Below, in pieces: positions 21,027 to 29,971 of a stretch of DNA of 38,622 nucleotides. The notes under the pieces were generated by a model. That model was not told the DNA's origin, ran no database searches, and saw only the letters and a list, made by a program, of their open reading frames with translations. The translations under genes and the position numbers were made by a program. The DNA is from Pleurotus ostreatus/Saccharomyces cerevisiae fusant (Eukaryota; Opisthokonta), in contig JAMQCK010000207.1 of assembly GCA_024196135.1 (NCBI GenBank), positions 1 to 38,622 on the forward strand, written 5' to 3'. Each line of letters starts with the position of its first letter. Within the stretch, counting starts at the first letter, position 1.

Positions 21027-22592
21027 ATGAATGATCGTCTTGCGTTCGATATCCAGCACCTGATCTGCCAGGAATACTATCTCAGTGGACGCGACCTCTG
21101 TCATTTGGCGCTGACTTCAAGATCTTGGCGAGATGCGGCCATACCCAGGATATGGGTCGAATTGGGCGCGATCACCCCTTTGCTGAAGCTCCTGCCCGAG
21201 GACGCGTGGTATACGAAGCGACAGCTGCCTGATGTGCCCAAGCTATACTTCGTGTGTGCTCGTGCCCGTCTCATCTCCAGTTCGTCGGTGCTGAAGCAGC
21301 TGCAGGCCTTGCGTCGTCCACTCACGCGCGCGGATTGGGAAGCGGTATATGATCGATCGCGCTTCGTCAAAGAGCTTGCGGTTCACGACACGCAAGAGGA
21401 AGATCTTCACGACTTATCCGCTCTCTTGTCTTTGCGCCCGCCACCCGAGCCACTCTTCCCGCGCATGGATCGTCTGAGGGTTGAGCTGACTGAAAGACGA
21501 AGCGCGCTCGACCTTCGTCCACTGCTTGATCTTCTGCTCTCTCCCTCCCTTACTTCGGTGCATATCAAGGACCTGCATTCAAAAGTTGCCGGAGGACTAG
21601 ACCTTCCGTCCCTAGCGAATCAGTGCCCTCATATCAAGGACCTGGCCATCTGCACCTCACGCAAAACGCATCCTGCGTATCACTCTGATCTTTCTGCAGC
21701 GATCGCGAAATGGGACAAGCTCGACACCATCGTGCTGAGCTTTTGTTCTCCGGACATCATACTACCGCTTTCCGTTCATCCGTCCCTCCGACGGTTTGGC
21801 TTAATCGTTTCGATACAAGAAGCGCCCACGGACGGCAGGTCCAGACTACCTGCTCTCCCCCCTGACTGCTTCCCATCCCTCACGTTCATCGTGTGGAGCG
21901 GTCTGACCTTGTTCGAGTTCGCTGAATTCGCAAGCTTAGGGGACGTTCGGGGGATGGAGGTCATCTGCGTGACCCACCCGGGCGAGACACCGCTCTCAAC
22001 CGACCTACAATACACCATGGATGCGATAGCCGCGTACTGTCACCCCAATACTCTCTGGAAGATCGTGTTGGAGCATGATATCGCCGTCAGCGACAGCGCC
22101 GACTACGCGCTCACTATGGAGCACATCCTGCCGCTGGCTGACTTTACGAACCTCCAGCACGTCCAGTTGGGAGTGACGACCGGGGCGCTCCTGAGTGACG
22201 AGGACTACGCGGAACTGCTGCCGTGCTGGCCGCACCTTGAGCACTTTGAGGTCGACACGGGGGCTGATGCTCCCGCTGGCTGGGTGTCGCCCGCTACGCT
22301 GCTAACACTCAATCACTTTGCGCACTTTTGCCCCAAACTCGAGGTACTCTGCCTGCCGCTCACAGCGCACGAGGTCCCCGAGTACGATGATGTCGACGTT
22401 GTTGCGGACGACCATCCGTTGTGTAAACTCGACATCGGGCCCTCCCCGATTACGGCGCCCCTGCAAGAGGTGGCGGGGTTCCTGCGCTGCACCTTTCCGA
22501 ATCTGGAGAAAGTTATCTGGACACACTGCAGGATAGGCGACGTTGTACAACTGCATCCACGACTTTGTGAACTGTTGACGCTCATGCTATAG
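21027..22592 (+). CDS. F-box-like, LRR-like protein, right copy of a tandem pair
   Basis: Single-exon gene of 521 aa. The N-terminus LAFDIQHLICQEYYLSGRDL with LALTSRSWRDAAIPRIW has the F-box pattern (short hydrophobic helix, then a C/L-x-L-T-S-R-x-W helix and P-x-I-W), although the usual leading LP is absent. The remainder is made of repeats of leucine-rich strand-helix units ending in statements such as LPPDCFPSLTFIVW, ILPLADFTNLQHVQLG, LLPCWPHLEHFEVDTG and HFCPKLEVLCLPL, as in the large F-box/LRR families of Agaricomycetes. Such proteins are presumed substrate receptors of SCF ubiquitin ligases. The start at 21027 aligns with that of the left copy; upstream in-frame ATGs (20802) are not supported by it. 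The substrate is unknown. Confidence 0.75.
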   Translation: MNDRLAFDIQHLICQEYYLSGRDLCHLALTSRSWRDAAIPRIWVELGAITPLLKLLPEDAWYTKRQLPDVPKLYFVCARARLISSSSVLKQLQALRRPLTRADWEAVYDRSRFVKELAVHDTQEEDLHDLSALLSLRPPPEPLFPRMDRLRVELTERRSALDLRPLLDLLLSPSLTSVHIKDLHSKVAGGLDLPSLANQCPHIKDLAICTSRKTHPAYHSDLSAAIAKWDKLDTIVLSFCSPDIILPLSVHPSLRRFGLIVSIQEAPTDGRSRLPALPPDCFPSLTFIVWSGLTLFEFAEFASLGDVRGMEVICVTHPGETPLSTDLQYTMDAIAAYCHPNTLWKIVLEHDIAVSDSADYALTMEHILPLADFTNLQHVQLGVTTGALLSDEDYAELLPCWPHLEHFEVDTGADAPAGWVSPATLLTLNHFAHFCPKLEVLCLPLTAHEVPEYDDVDVVADDHPLCKLDIGPSPITAPLQEVAGFLRCTFPNLEKVIWTHCRIGDVVQLHPRLCELLTLML

Positions 22593-22936
22593 CGTCCCAC
22601 TATCTTCATCCCGGGCCGCGCCGCTTGACAACAGTACTCCTCATCTATTCTGCTTTGCTATACAAGAATACCGTATGACTTGCGAGATGCTAAGTTGGTT
22701 TTCAAGCAAAGTGTGAGGTTCATCAAAGCAATGAGCATAGCAAATGCCAGATACTATAGTACAACAAGCCTATAGGCCGTACAAAACACATCATGTCACG
22801 TCGCCCGCACAAAAGGTGGCGGGTCATTTCAACGGGTCATGGCAGACCGTCATATCGCATCCACGTCGCCTCCCCTCGACTTCCCCGCCGCCCCTCACAC
22901 CACACCCTCCTCCCCTCACGACGCATTCCCCATCCC
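22593..22936. other. Convergent intergenic region with a short direct repeat
   Basis: Lies between the stop codons of the F-box-like gene and the transporter. A 16-nt sequence, CCCTCACGACGCATTC, occurs at 22913-22928 and again at 22934-22949, with a period of 21. The second copy includes the transporter's stop codon, so the duplication created a spare stop region. Nothing else is recognised. Confidence 0.6.
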
Positions 22937-24967
22937 TCACGACGCATTCTCCTTCCGCACCTCGCCCGGCTTCTCCGACATGTCCTCGTGGTGCACCTGG
23001 TCGAGCAGCGTCGGGCGCCAGCTCGCCGACCGCCACGGCTTCACGTTCTCGCGGTAGAGCTGGTCGACCTCCTCGAGCGTGAGGCCCTTGACCTCGGGGA
23101 TGCAGAGCCAGACGTAGCAGAAGCTGGGGGCGGGGGCGTTAGTGTGGGTTGGTGGTAGGGTGAGAGGGGGGAGGTAGGGTGAGAGGAGGAAGGGAGTGTA
23201 AGAGGAGGGAGGTAGGGTAAGAGGGGGGAGGGAGTGTAAGAGATGAAGGGGTGACGCGCACGCACCCAAAGACAAGCATGCCGAAGAAGATGAGGAGGAT
23301 GAGCGGGCCGATATCGTCTGCGATGCGCGGGGCGAAGAAGCTGAGGAGGAAATTCCAGAGCCAGTCTATCACACACATCAGCACCCCATCCAAACCCACA
23401 CAAACCCACCCCACTCACTCGTCGCACTCCCCAGCGCAATCGCCTTCGGCCGCACCCTCAACGGGAACGACTCGCCCAAATACACCCACGGCACCGGCCC
23501 CCAAAACACCGAAAAGCCCAGCACATGCAGCACCGCCATCGCAATCATCACCTCGCCGCCCATCTTCTCCGACTTGGTTAGATTTTCGGGCAGGACGTCC
23601 GCCCCCGCGGCGACGTAGTGCCCGACGAGGGCGGCGATGAGCGCGGCGGCGGCCTCCCAGACGGAGCCGACGAGGAGGGAGCGGCGCCGGCCCCAGCGCT
23701 CGATGAGGATGAGGGCGGGGATGGTGCCGGCGACGGAGACGCCGCCGAGGATGCATTGGATGGCGTAGGGGGAGAGCGTGGTGCCGGCGGATTCGAAGAA
23801 GGTGTCGCCGTAGTAGTCTGGGAGGGGTGAGCGTTAGTTGTTTGTGGGTGAAGGGAAAGGCGGGGCGAAAGTGAAGGGGAGGTACGCACAGTAGAAGTTC
23901 TGGCCGTTGAGCTGCTGGATGAACTGGAGCATCATGCCGTTGATGGTGCGTTTCCAGAGGGCGTTGCGCGTCGAGAAGCACTCGAGCCAGGTCGCCTTGC
24001 CGCCCTCGTTCTCCGCGCGGATGCCGAACTCGAGCTCCTCGAGGTAGTCGAGCACCATCGGGTCGTCCTCCGAGGCGTCGTTCATCACGGCGATGACGCG
24101 GCGGGCTTCGTCTGAGCGGCCGGTGCCGATGAGGTGGCGGGGGCTACAGAGCGTGTTAGATGTGGGTATATGCGCAGGAAATTGGGTGACGTACCTCTCG
24201 GGGAGGAAGAACATGCCGGAGATGAGGATGAGGCCCCATAGCATCTGCAGGCCGACTGGTATTCTCCAGCTGGCGCTGTTGCCGATGTTGTGGGTACCCA
24301 GGTCGATCACGTAGCTGATGAAGATTCTGAAGGACTATCAGTACTCCGTCGGAGGCAGAGCCTGAAGCAATGTAACGCACCCCATGATAACCTGCAACTG
24401 GTACATAACCAGCAGCACACCGCGCATAGCCTTAGGTGCCGTCTCTCCGTTATACAATGGAACGATGGCAGACATGGCGCCAACGCCCAGGCCAGCAATG
24501 AAGCGGCCGGCGCTGATCTGCGCGATAGACGTCTCCGTCCCGGTCTGAATTGCGGTCCCGATAGTGAAGATGGTGGACCAGAAGACGATGGAGTGCTTGC
24601 GCCCGAAGCGGTCCGCCGTGAACGCCTGTCCGAGCGCACCAAAGAAAGTCCTGCGCCAAGTATGAGTGGGTAATGCGGGGGTGATGGAAGGAGGGTACGC
24701 ACCCGGCGGATAGTAGGGAGGTGATGATGCTTTGACGCTCGCTCGAGAGCTCGTATTCGCCGTCCGCGTTGAGCTCGCCGAAGCGCCTGATGAAGTCGGG
24801 CATGATCAGGCATCCTGAGATGACACCGATGTCATAGCCAAACAAGAAACCGCCTGAGCAATATTAAGAACACTGAAAGGGATAGAGATACACTGAGAGG
24901 ACGTACCAAAAGCGACGAAGATTCCAAGCAGGATGGCCTTCGGATTGGTGGGTATGTCGACTGCCAT
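22937..24967 (-). CDS. MFS sugar transporter (hexose transporter type)
   Basis: Twelve-helix major facilitator of the sugar porter family, expected to move a hexose with protons across the plasma membrane. Eight exons (24967-24907, 24853-24703, 24650-24381, 24326-24195, 24143-23890, 23817-23419, 23365-23266, 23123-22937) give 517 aa. Diagnostic motifs: [14 protein letters not shown] in helix 1; DRFGRK in the loop after helix 2; [30 protein letters not shown] after helix 6; [15 protein letters not shown] in helix 7 (the QQxxGxNxxxYY sugar-binding block); [28 protein letters not shown] in helix 10; and [15 protein letters not shown] after helix 12. Intron 7 (142 bp) is long because it holds a 19-nt minisatellite. 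The C-terminal tail is hydrophilic. Upstream are a TATA box and a cluster of CreA-type motifs, so glucose repression is likely. Substrate specificity cannot be told. Confidence 0.93.
23154..23248. repeat. 19-nt minisatellite, five copies, in transporter intron 7
   Basis: Five tandem 19-nt units start at 23154, 23173, 23192, 23211 and 23230. Units 1, 2 and 4 follow GGTAGGGTRAGAGGRGGRA. Units 3 and 5 begin GGGAGTGTAAGAG. On the coding strand the array is pyrimidine-rich. It accounts for most of the unusual length of this intron. Confidence 0.85.
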
Positions 24968-25025
24968 CGTTGCGCGTCGGGCTCGAGCGAGAGGCGAAGA
25001 CGGGGGATGCGGCGCTTCCCCAGGA

Positions 25026-25032
25026 CTTTATA
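25026..25032 (-). promoter_or_regulatory. TATA box of the sugar transporter
   Basis: The minus strand reads GCTATAAAGTCC, 59-65 bp upstream of the ATG at 24967. The spacing matches the other TATA boxes in the window. Confidence 0.6.
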
Positions 25033-25110
25033 GCGGGGCGCCCATGGCGGCCCACGGGACTGATCGTAGCACCCCGCGGGGCGGCGAGCACATGCGCGGG
25101 GTGGGTGGGG
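25033..25110. promoter_or_regulatory. Cluster of CreA/Cre1-type motifs upstream of the sugar transporter
   Basis: Motifs fitting SYGGRG are found at 25033-25038, 25076-25081 and 25096-25101 (GCGGGG), at 25105-25110 (GTGGGG), and on the other strand at 25072-25077. All lie within 80 bp, just upstream of the TATA box. In ascomycetes this is the binding site of the carbon catabolite repressor CreA/Cre1. Applying it to this basidiomycete is an inference, and the GC-rich background raises the chance of random matches. Confidence 0.4.
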
Positions 25111-25652
25111 CGGGCCGGGTGTTGAGAATTGGGTGGGAAGCACAAGGGAGCCATATGCGAAGATCAAGGAACGGGCGATATGGTTGCCTGCGAGTGGAGC
25201 ACGGGGTGGGCTTTTGCAGCCGACGGAAGGGCCGCGAGAGACGGGGGAGAAGATGGAGGCGACTCCGGCATCGATGGTGTCCGTATCTTCGCACAGCAAG
25301 GCGCTTCTCTGCATCCAGCCTGTTCTTGGGTGTCCGTGAGCTCCCTTCTGCATACAGTCCTGCAAAGTTTCCCGGAACCCAGTGCATCGTTCAGCCGAGG
25401 CGAAATACCGGCCGCCGCGAACGAGCTTGCCATTCGGTGCTGGAGATTGAGGATGCCGACCGTGGGAATTCATTGACGGACCTACGGACCGACGTCACCG
25501 GATCGCGCGCGTGACGTCATTGCACATTGCTTTTGTTCCTTTTCCGTCCTGCGTCGACGTCACCTGCGCCCCCTCCTCGTCCTCCGCGATTTCCTCCGCG
25601 CAGCTTCTTCTCGCCATCAGCACATGAGCGAGGACGATCAGCGAGCGAGGGC

Positions 25653-26704
25653 ATGGGCGCTTATCTTCTGAGCTCAGAGCCCCTTCTCATGTTCACGGCC
25701 CTATTCTGCTGCCTCTGCGCCGTCCTCCGCACCGTTGCCTCCTGGTTTGGCTTCACCCTGAGAATAGGCCGTATCGGTTTCCTATCTATCGGAGACATCA
25801 CCTACACCCATCGTGAATCCGCACAGTATCGCATAGGACACATCAGCTTCAGACCGCATGTCCCACACAGATACCATCCCTATTGGGGCGTCTTCACCCT
25901 CGAGGACTACGAGGCCAAAGACGATCTGTGCCACGTCTCCCTCGGACGGCTAACCACCACCCTCTGGTTCCTCCCCGCCTTCTTCGCCCCTACCCCGAAC
26001 ACCCTCGCCTCCGTCACCCTCGACGACTTCCGCGTGCGCGTCCGGTCCTCGTCCCAAACCCCCACCTGGCTCGCGCGCCTCCGCTACAACGTCATCTCCA
26101 CCGTCCTCCGCGGCGAGCACCTGCGCGTCGGCTGCCTCCGGACGCAGATGAAGTTCGCCTCGCCCGCGGGGCAGCCCGAGCGCGAGTTCGGGCGCGAGTT
26201 CAAGGCGCCGAGGGTTCCTGGGTTGGGCAGGATGGAGATGCGGACGGCGGTGATGGCGCGGGGGTGGCATTTGAAGAATTGGCAGAGTCGGTTGTATGTT
26301 TTCGAGGAGGTGGATATGGTTTGGAGGACGGGGCTGGACGCGGAGTGGAGCTCGCTGGCGCTTGTTGCGCAGAGCTGCCACTGGTTGAGCACGTTGGATG
26401 CGTGTAGAGGGCGCGGATGGAGGTAGTTCTTTTCCGAATTCATTCTAGCCCGTGTTCACCATTTATCAGACCCCTCCTGCAATGGACGCTCCTGCTGCCG
26501 TTGCAGCTGTACAGATCACCGACGTCCGCCATGGACTTGTCGATCACTCGCATGGATATTCTCTTCGACCAGTTCCACCTTCGCGACGCGGAACTCATCC
26601 ACCAGACGGAGGATTGGGTGCGGACGGTCAACTCTGACGATTTGAGCCTGGGCACGTACCTATGGGACTCTCTAGCCCGCATCGCTATGAAGTGCTTTAC
26701 ATGA
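25653..26704 (+). CDS. Membrane-anchored protein of unknown function
   Basis: Two exons (25653-26401 and 26449-26704) joined by a 47-bp GT..AG intron give 334 aa. Residues 9-32 form one hydrophobic helix (LLMFTALFCCLCAVLRTVAS), which would anchor the protein with a short N-terminus outside the main domain. The rest is basic and strand-rich, with alternating patterns such as LRIGRIGFLSIGDITYTHR, YRIGHISFRPHV and LASVTLDDFRVRVR. An N-terminal helix followed by GRI-x-F-x-S-I-x-D-I-x-Y strands recalls the start of the fungal bridge-like lipid-transfer proteins (Fmp27/Hob type). Those run to thousands of residues, though, so this would be a short relative or only a resemblance. I could not identify it further. 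The ATG at 25653 was chosen because the hydrophobic helix follows directly; the frame is open upstream to 25527. Confidence 0.55.
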
Positions 26705-27181
26705 TTTTATTGAAGCACTTTGTTTCCTGGTATCGGTGATTTCCCTCTCACGTACTGTCTTCGAGGTTTTACGCTATGTGCTGTTGTTTGTTGTACTTCC
26801 CTCATCATCATGTAGCCGCAGACGATATACATCTAGCATAGCATTGTATCAATTCATGACCAATATACGAACACACGCATTGGACTTTCCCGAACATTTG
26901 CCATGACGAGCAGCGGACCGCATCTCTCAATCACTATTTGGCGCGAGGCCCGGGAAAAAACCTTCCCAGTAAGATGCCTCTATTATCTGCTGCGGGAAGT
27001 TCGGATAATGAACAAAGTCAAGCGAGGGTTGCATCGTGACCGACCATGGTGGGAGGACGACAACCACCTCTGTTGACTTCTATTTACACCCATGGGTCCA
27101 CCCCTCGGCCGCTCGGCCGACATATCCGCGCATCGCCGCGGCGATGCGCGCGTCTGAACAGTGACCCAGAGCAGTCAAGTC
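26705..27181. other. Intergenic region upstream of RidA
   Basis: About 480 bp. The left part is AT-richer and looks like 3' UTR of the preceding gene. The right part, just before the RidA start, is very GC-rich and contains a perfect 24-bp palindrome (27127-27150) and two CGGCCG boxes (27106-27119). No gene is seen. Confidence 0.5.
27127..27150. promoter_or_regulatory. Perfect 24-bp palindrome in the RidA leader
   Basis: CGCGCATCGCCG is followed at once by its exact reverse complement. The centre lies 43 bp before the ATG at 27182. It could be a dimeric-factor site in DNA or a hairpin in the 5' UTR; the sequence does not say which. Confidence 0.6.
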
Positions 27182-27957
27182 ATGTCATTGTCGGCCGCGA
27201 GTCCTCTCTTCCGCCGCGCATCCCTACGAATCTCAAGTAGATCAGTGCTTGCTTCTCCCCGACCGACGCTTGCTTCTCGACGGACGCTTGCTGCTTTCCG
27301 ACCACCTTTCGCTGCTTCATTCACACGCAACATGTCCTCCTCCACCCCCGTCAAGACGCACCCCTCGCTGTCCATTGTTGCCACGCCGAGTGCGTATGCT
27401 CAGTCTCTTTGACATCAGGTTAATGTTCTCAAAGTCAACTCAACTAACACACACACACACCCAGACGCCCCCGCCGCCATCGGGCCCTACGCGCAGGGCG
27501 TGAAAGTCGGCTCCCTCGTCTTCGCCTCGGGCTGCATCCCCCTCGACCCCGCGACGGGCCAGATCGTCGAGGGCGGGATCGAGGCGCAGGCGCACCAGGC
27601 GCTGAAGAACTTGAAGGCGGTCGTGGAGGCGTCGGGGTCGGAGTTGGGGAAGGTGGTGAAGTGTACGGTGAGTTTGTTTGCGTGCAAGCTGCTGGTTCTT
27701 GATGCAATTGGGTGGGGGCAAGGGTGGTCGAGTGGAGTGTTGATTACGCTCTCGCTAGGTCTTCATGAAGAATATGGACGACTTCGCTGCTGTGAACGGC
27801 ATCTACGCCCGCTTCTTTGGCGAGCACAAGCCTGCGCGGTCTGCTGTCGAGGTCGCTCGTCTTCCCAGGGATGTCCTGGTCGAGATCGAGGCCATTGCAA
27901 GGCAAATCTCTTCCATTTCTCTACCGCCGTTGATACTGACTCTCTTCAAGCCTCTGA
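27182..27957 (+). CDS. MMF1: RidA/YjgF/Mmf1 family reactive imine deaminase, probably mitochondrial
   Basis: Hydrolyses reactive enamine/imine intermediates such as 2-aminoacrylate that are released by pyridoxal-phosphate enzymes; acts as a homotrimer. Exons 27182-27389, 27465-27667, 27759-27901 and a 7-nt last exon 27951-27957 give 186 aa. Family blocks are [89 protein letters not shown] and [12 protein letters not shown]. The arginine of PARSAVEV is the expected carboxylate-binding residue. The first 50 residues are rich in Arg, Ser and Ala and fit a mitochondrial presequence. An internal ATG ([12 protein letters not shown]) could make a cytosolic form. The last intron seems to use a GC donor; without splicing the protein would end in 22 extra hydrophobic residues at 27968. 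Intron 1 contains a CA microsatellite (about 27446-27460). Confidence 0.9.
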
Positions 27958-28154
27958 CTCCCTTCTAGCCTTTAGAGCTACTGCGAACAGTTGTGAAAGG
28001 GCCCGTGCAAGCAATGTAAAATCAGTGTGCTTAGACATGAATAACCTGCCTGGGTTGTCGAAGCATCAGCGGGACGAGAGCCATGATTAGAAGTACCGCC
28101 GCAAGAGAGAGAAGGTCCGGTAAAGACATGCTGGAAGACGGCAAAAAGAGTAGT

Positions 28155-28253
28155 AGCCCACCGCGAGGGTCGAACTCGCAGCCTTCAGATAATCTTTCCC
28201 GCCCTGTGGACTTTGTAAGAGTCTGACGCTCTATCCGATTGAGCTAGGCGGGC
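28155..28253 (-). tRNA. tRNA-Lys (CUU) with a 25-nt intron
   Basis: On the minus strand the 5' acceptor strand GCCCGCC pairs with GGTGGGC at the 3' end. TAGCTCAATCGGATAGAGC forms the D-arm. The anticodon stem TCAGA/TCTGA closes the loop CTCTTAA, with anticodon CTT. GCGAGTTCGACCCTCGC is the T-arm. Between loop positions 37 and 38 lies a 25-nt intron that starts CAAAGTCC and ends GATT, the standard site for nuclear tRNA introns. Coordinates run from the first acceptor base to the discriminator. Confidence 0.93.
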
Positions 28254-28375
28254 GATGGAAGTACAATGGACTTTCCTTTCATGTCAGCGCCACATGTCTG
28301 CATCACACGCTGCCCGCCCTTCAAACATCACACGCCCACCGGGACGGTATCCCGCACCTCTTCCTTCTGACCGTC

Positions 28376-29618
28376 ATGAAGTCCTTCACGAGACGGCTCT
28401 CCTTCCTCGCACTCGCGGGCTCTGCTCTAGCGCACGGAGGACACCATGACAGTTCAGGACCGGTGAATGGCGAGACGATACAGGAATACGCCCAACGACA
28501 CGTATGTGCTTGCATGACGCGTGAATGCCGCGTACTCACAATACACTAGATGTCCAAGGAGCACCATATGTGAGCTATGCCGTCTCTAGATAGGTCTAGC
28601 CAGTCTAAATCCCGCCCAGCGACTCCTTCGACCTCCCCAGTTTCTTCCAGCTGCATGATCTCGACGGGTGCGTCCCCATATCCCACTTCCCCACACTGCC
28701 ACCTCACTAACCTCACACTCCCTCCCTCCCCAGCGACGGCGTCTGGAACCGCGCCGAGATAGAGGCCATCTACGGCGTGCACCACGTCTACTCGCAGAAG
28801 AAGTCCAAGGACGACGTCGAGCACCAGAAGAAGGCGGACACCATCGTCGAGACTGTGCTGGCGAAGATGGACAAGAACAAGGACGGGGAGATCGCGCTGG
28901 AGGAGTTTGTGCTCGTCGGGCTGGATGGGCTGCCGAATTTTGACAATTTGGGCGCGGAGGGGCATCATTACGACGTGGAGAGCGGTGCGCGACATTGTTT
29001 GGTTGTGCGGGCGCTTGCTTGCTGACGTTGCTTGCTAGAGTTCTTCCTGCATCATGAAGGTGTGTAGCGTCAAGGCTCGCGACATTTGCGGGCAACACAT
29101 TCTATACCTTCAACTATACTTCCACGCCCTTCATACTACCCACTCCACCTTTCCATACTAACAAACTACCAGAGGAATTCCACTCCACCCCCGAGACCCA
29201 AACCGACGAGTCCTACGTCCACGCGGAGGACATCGAGCACTTCCGCCACCACGAAGAGATCGAGCGCAAAGAGGCCGAAAAGGAAGCCAAGTACCAGGGC
29301 ATCTCCGTCGACGAGGCGCTCGCGCAGCACGACCCCGACCAGCAGCCCCCGCCGCCGAAGGTGAATCGCGTGCCGCCGCCCGAGAAGCAGGACCCCGCGG
29401 TGCGGTTCGCGAACGCGAAGGGCGAGGCGGACCGCCTGGGCGAGTGGGGCGCGGGCGACGAGGGGTACAAGCCGCCGGTGAACCCGAGCGAGAAGATGAG
29501 GAAAAACTTGCCGTATAAGGTGCGTTGGGGGTGGTGGTAGTTGTGGGTGTGTATGTTGGATGATGAGGCTAATATGCAGTTCCAGTACAAGTTCCGTCGC
29601 AGCTGGGGCGATTTCTGA
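28376..29618 (+). CDS. SSP120: Secreted EF-hand protein, Ssp120/nucleobindin-like
   Basis: Soluble calcium-binding protein of the early secretory pathway; in yeast the homologue partners a cargo lectin. Seven exons (28376-28501, 28550-28569, 28620-28667, 28734-28984, 29039-29059, 29173-29519, 29580-29618) give 283 aa. A signal peptide (FLALAGSALA) ends at about residue 20, before a His-rich stretch. Two canonical EF-hand loops are joined or intact: DLDGDGVWNRAE (the junction of exons 3 and 4 falls inside it) and DKNKDGEIALEE. MSKEHHIDSFDLPSFFQLHD before the first loop is typical of this family. The C-terminal half is charged, with EHFRHHEEIERKEAEKEAKYQ predicted as a coiled coil. There is no HDEL-type retention signal; the protein ends RRSWGDF. 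Two exons are only 20 and 21 nt. The start at 28376 gives the signal peptide directly. Confidence 0.85.
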
Positions 29619-29971
29619 TGGGCTTCTGTCTCTCGCGCTGGACGCTGCTTGCTGCCTGCTCGATGGCGAGGCGGGACGACGATGACGACGGGGACGTGCT
29701 CGGGATTTTACGCATACGTTTATGACCTACCTACTCATGTTGTATGCGCGTTCGTTTGGATTGGCCGTGGAGCACATGTCTTATTCCGTGTAAATTATGC
29801 TCTGCGATGTGTGAAGTGTCCGTGTCCAATCACTAAGGTCAGGTTTGCAGGGATGCGATACTAGGCTACATGAAGATGAGTAAACAACGAACAGGGGGTG
29901 CAACGAAGCCAAACGCCGCAGGTATATCACCACTATCAACTACCATCACCTACTCGACAATCAAGTCCGCC
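29619..29971. other. Convergent intergenic region
   Basis: About 350 bp between the stops of the Ssp120-like gene and DOP1. It is AT-richer than the flanks, as expected for 3' UTRs. No gene is seen. Confidence 0.5.

Larger units (their letters stand above)
24968..25652. other. Divergent promoter region, transporter and membrane-anchored gene
   Basis: About 685 bp holding the transporter's TATA box and G-rich motif cluster. The open frames on both strands of 25028-25500 overlap each other and show no domain, so I do not call a gene. Confidence 0.5.

Noticed and set aside
22824..23981. Long open frames opposite and alongside the sugar transporter exons
   Set aside because: They arise from GC-rich codon bias. 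They are Arg/Pro/Gly-rich, lack conserved motifs and cross the transporter's exon-intron borders without any change.
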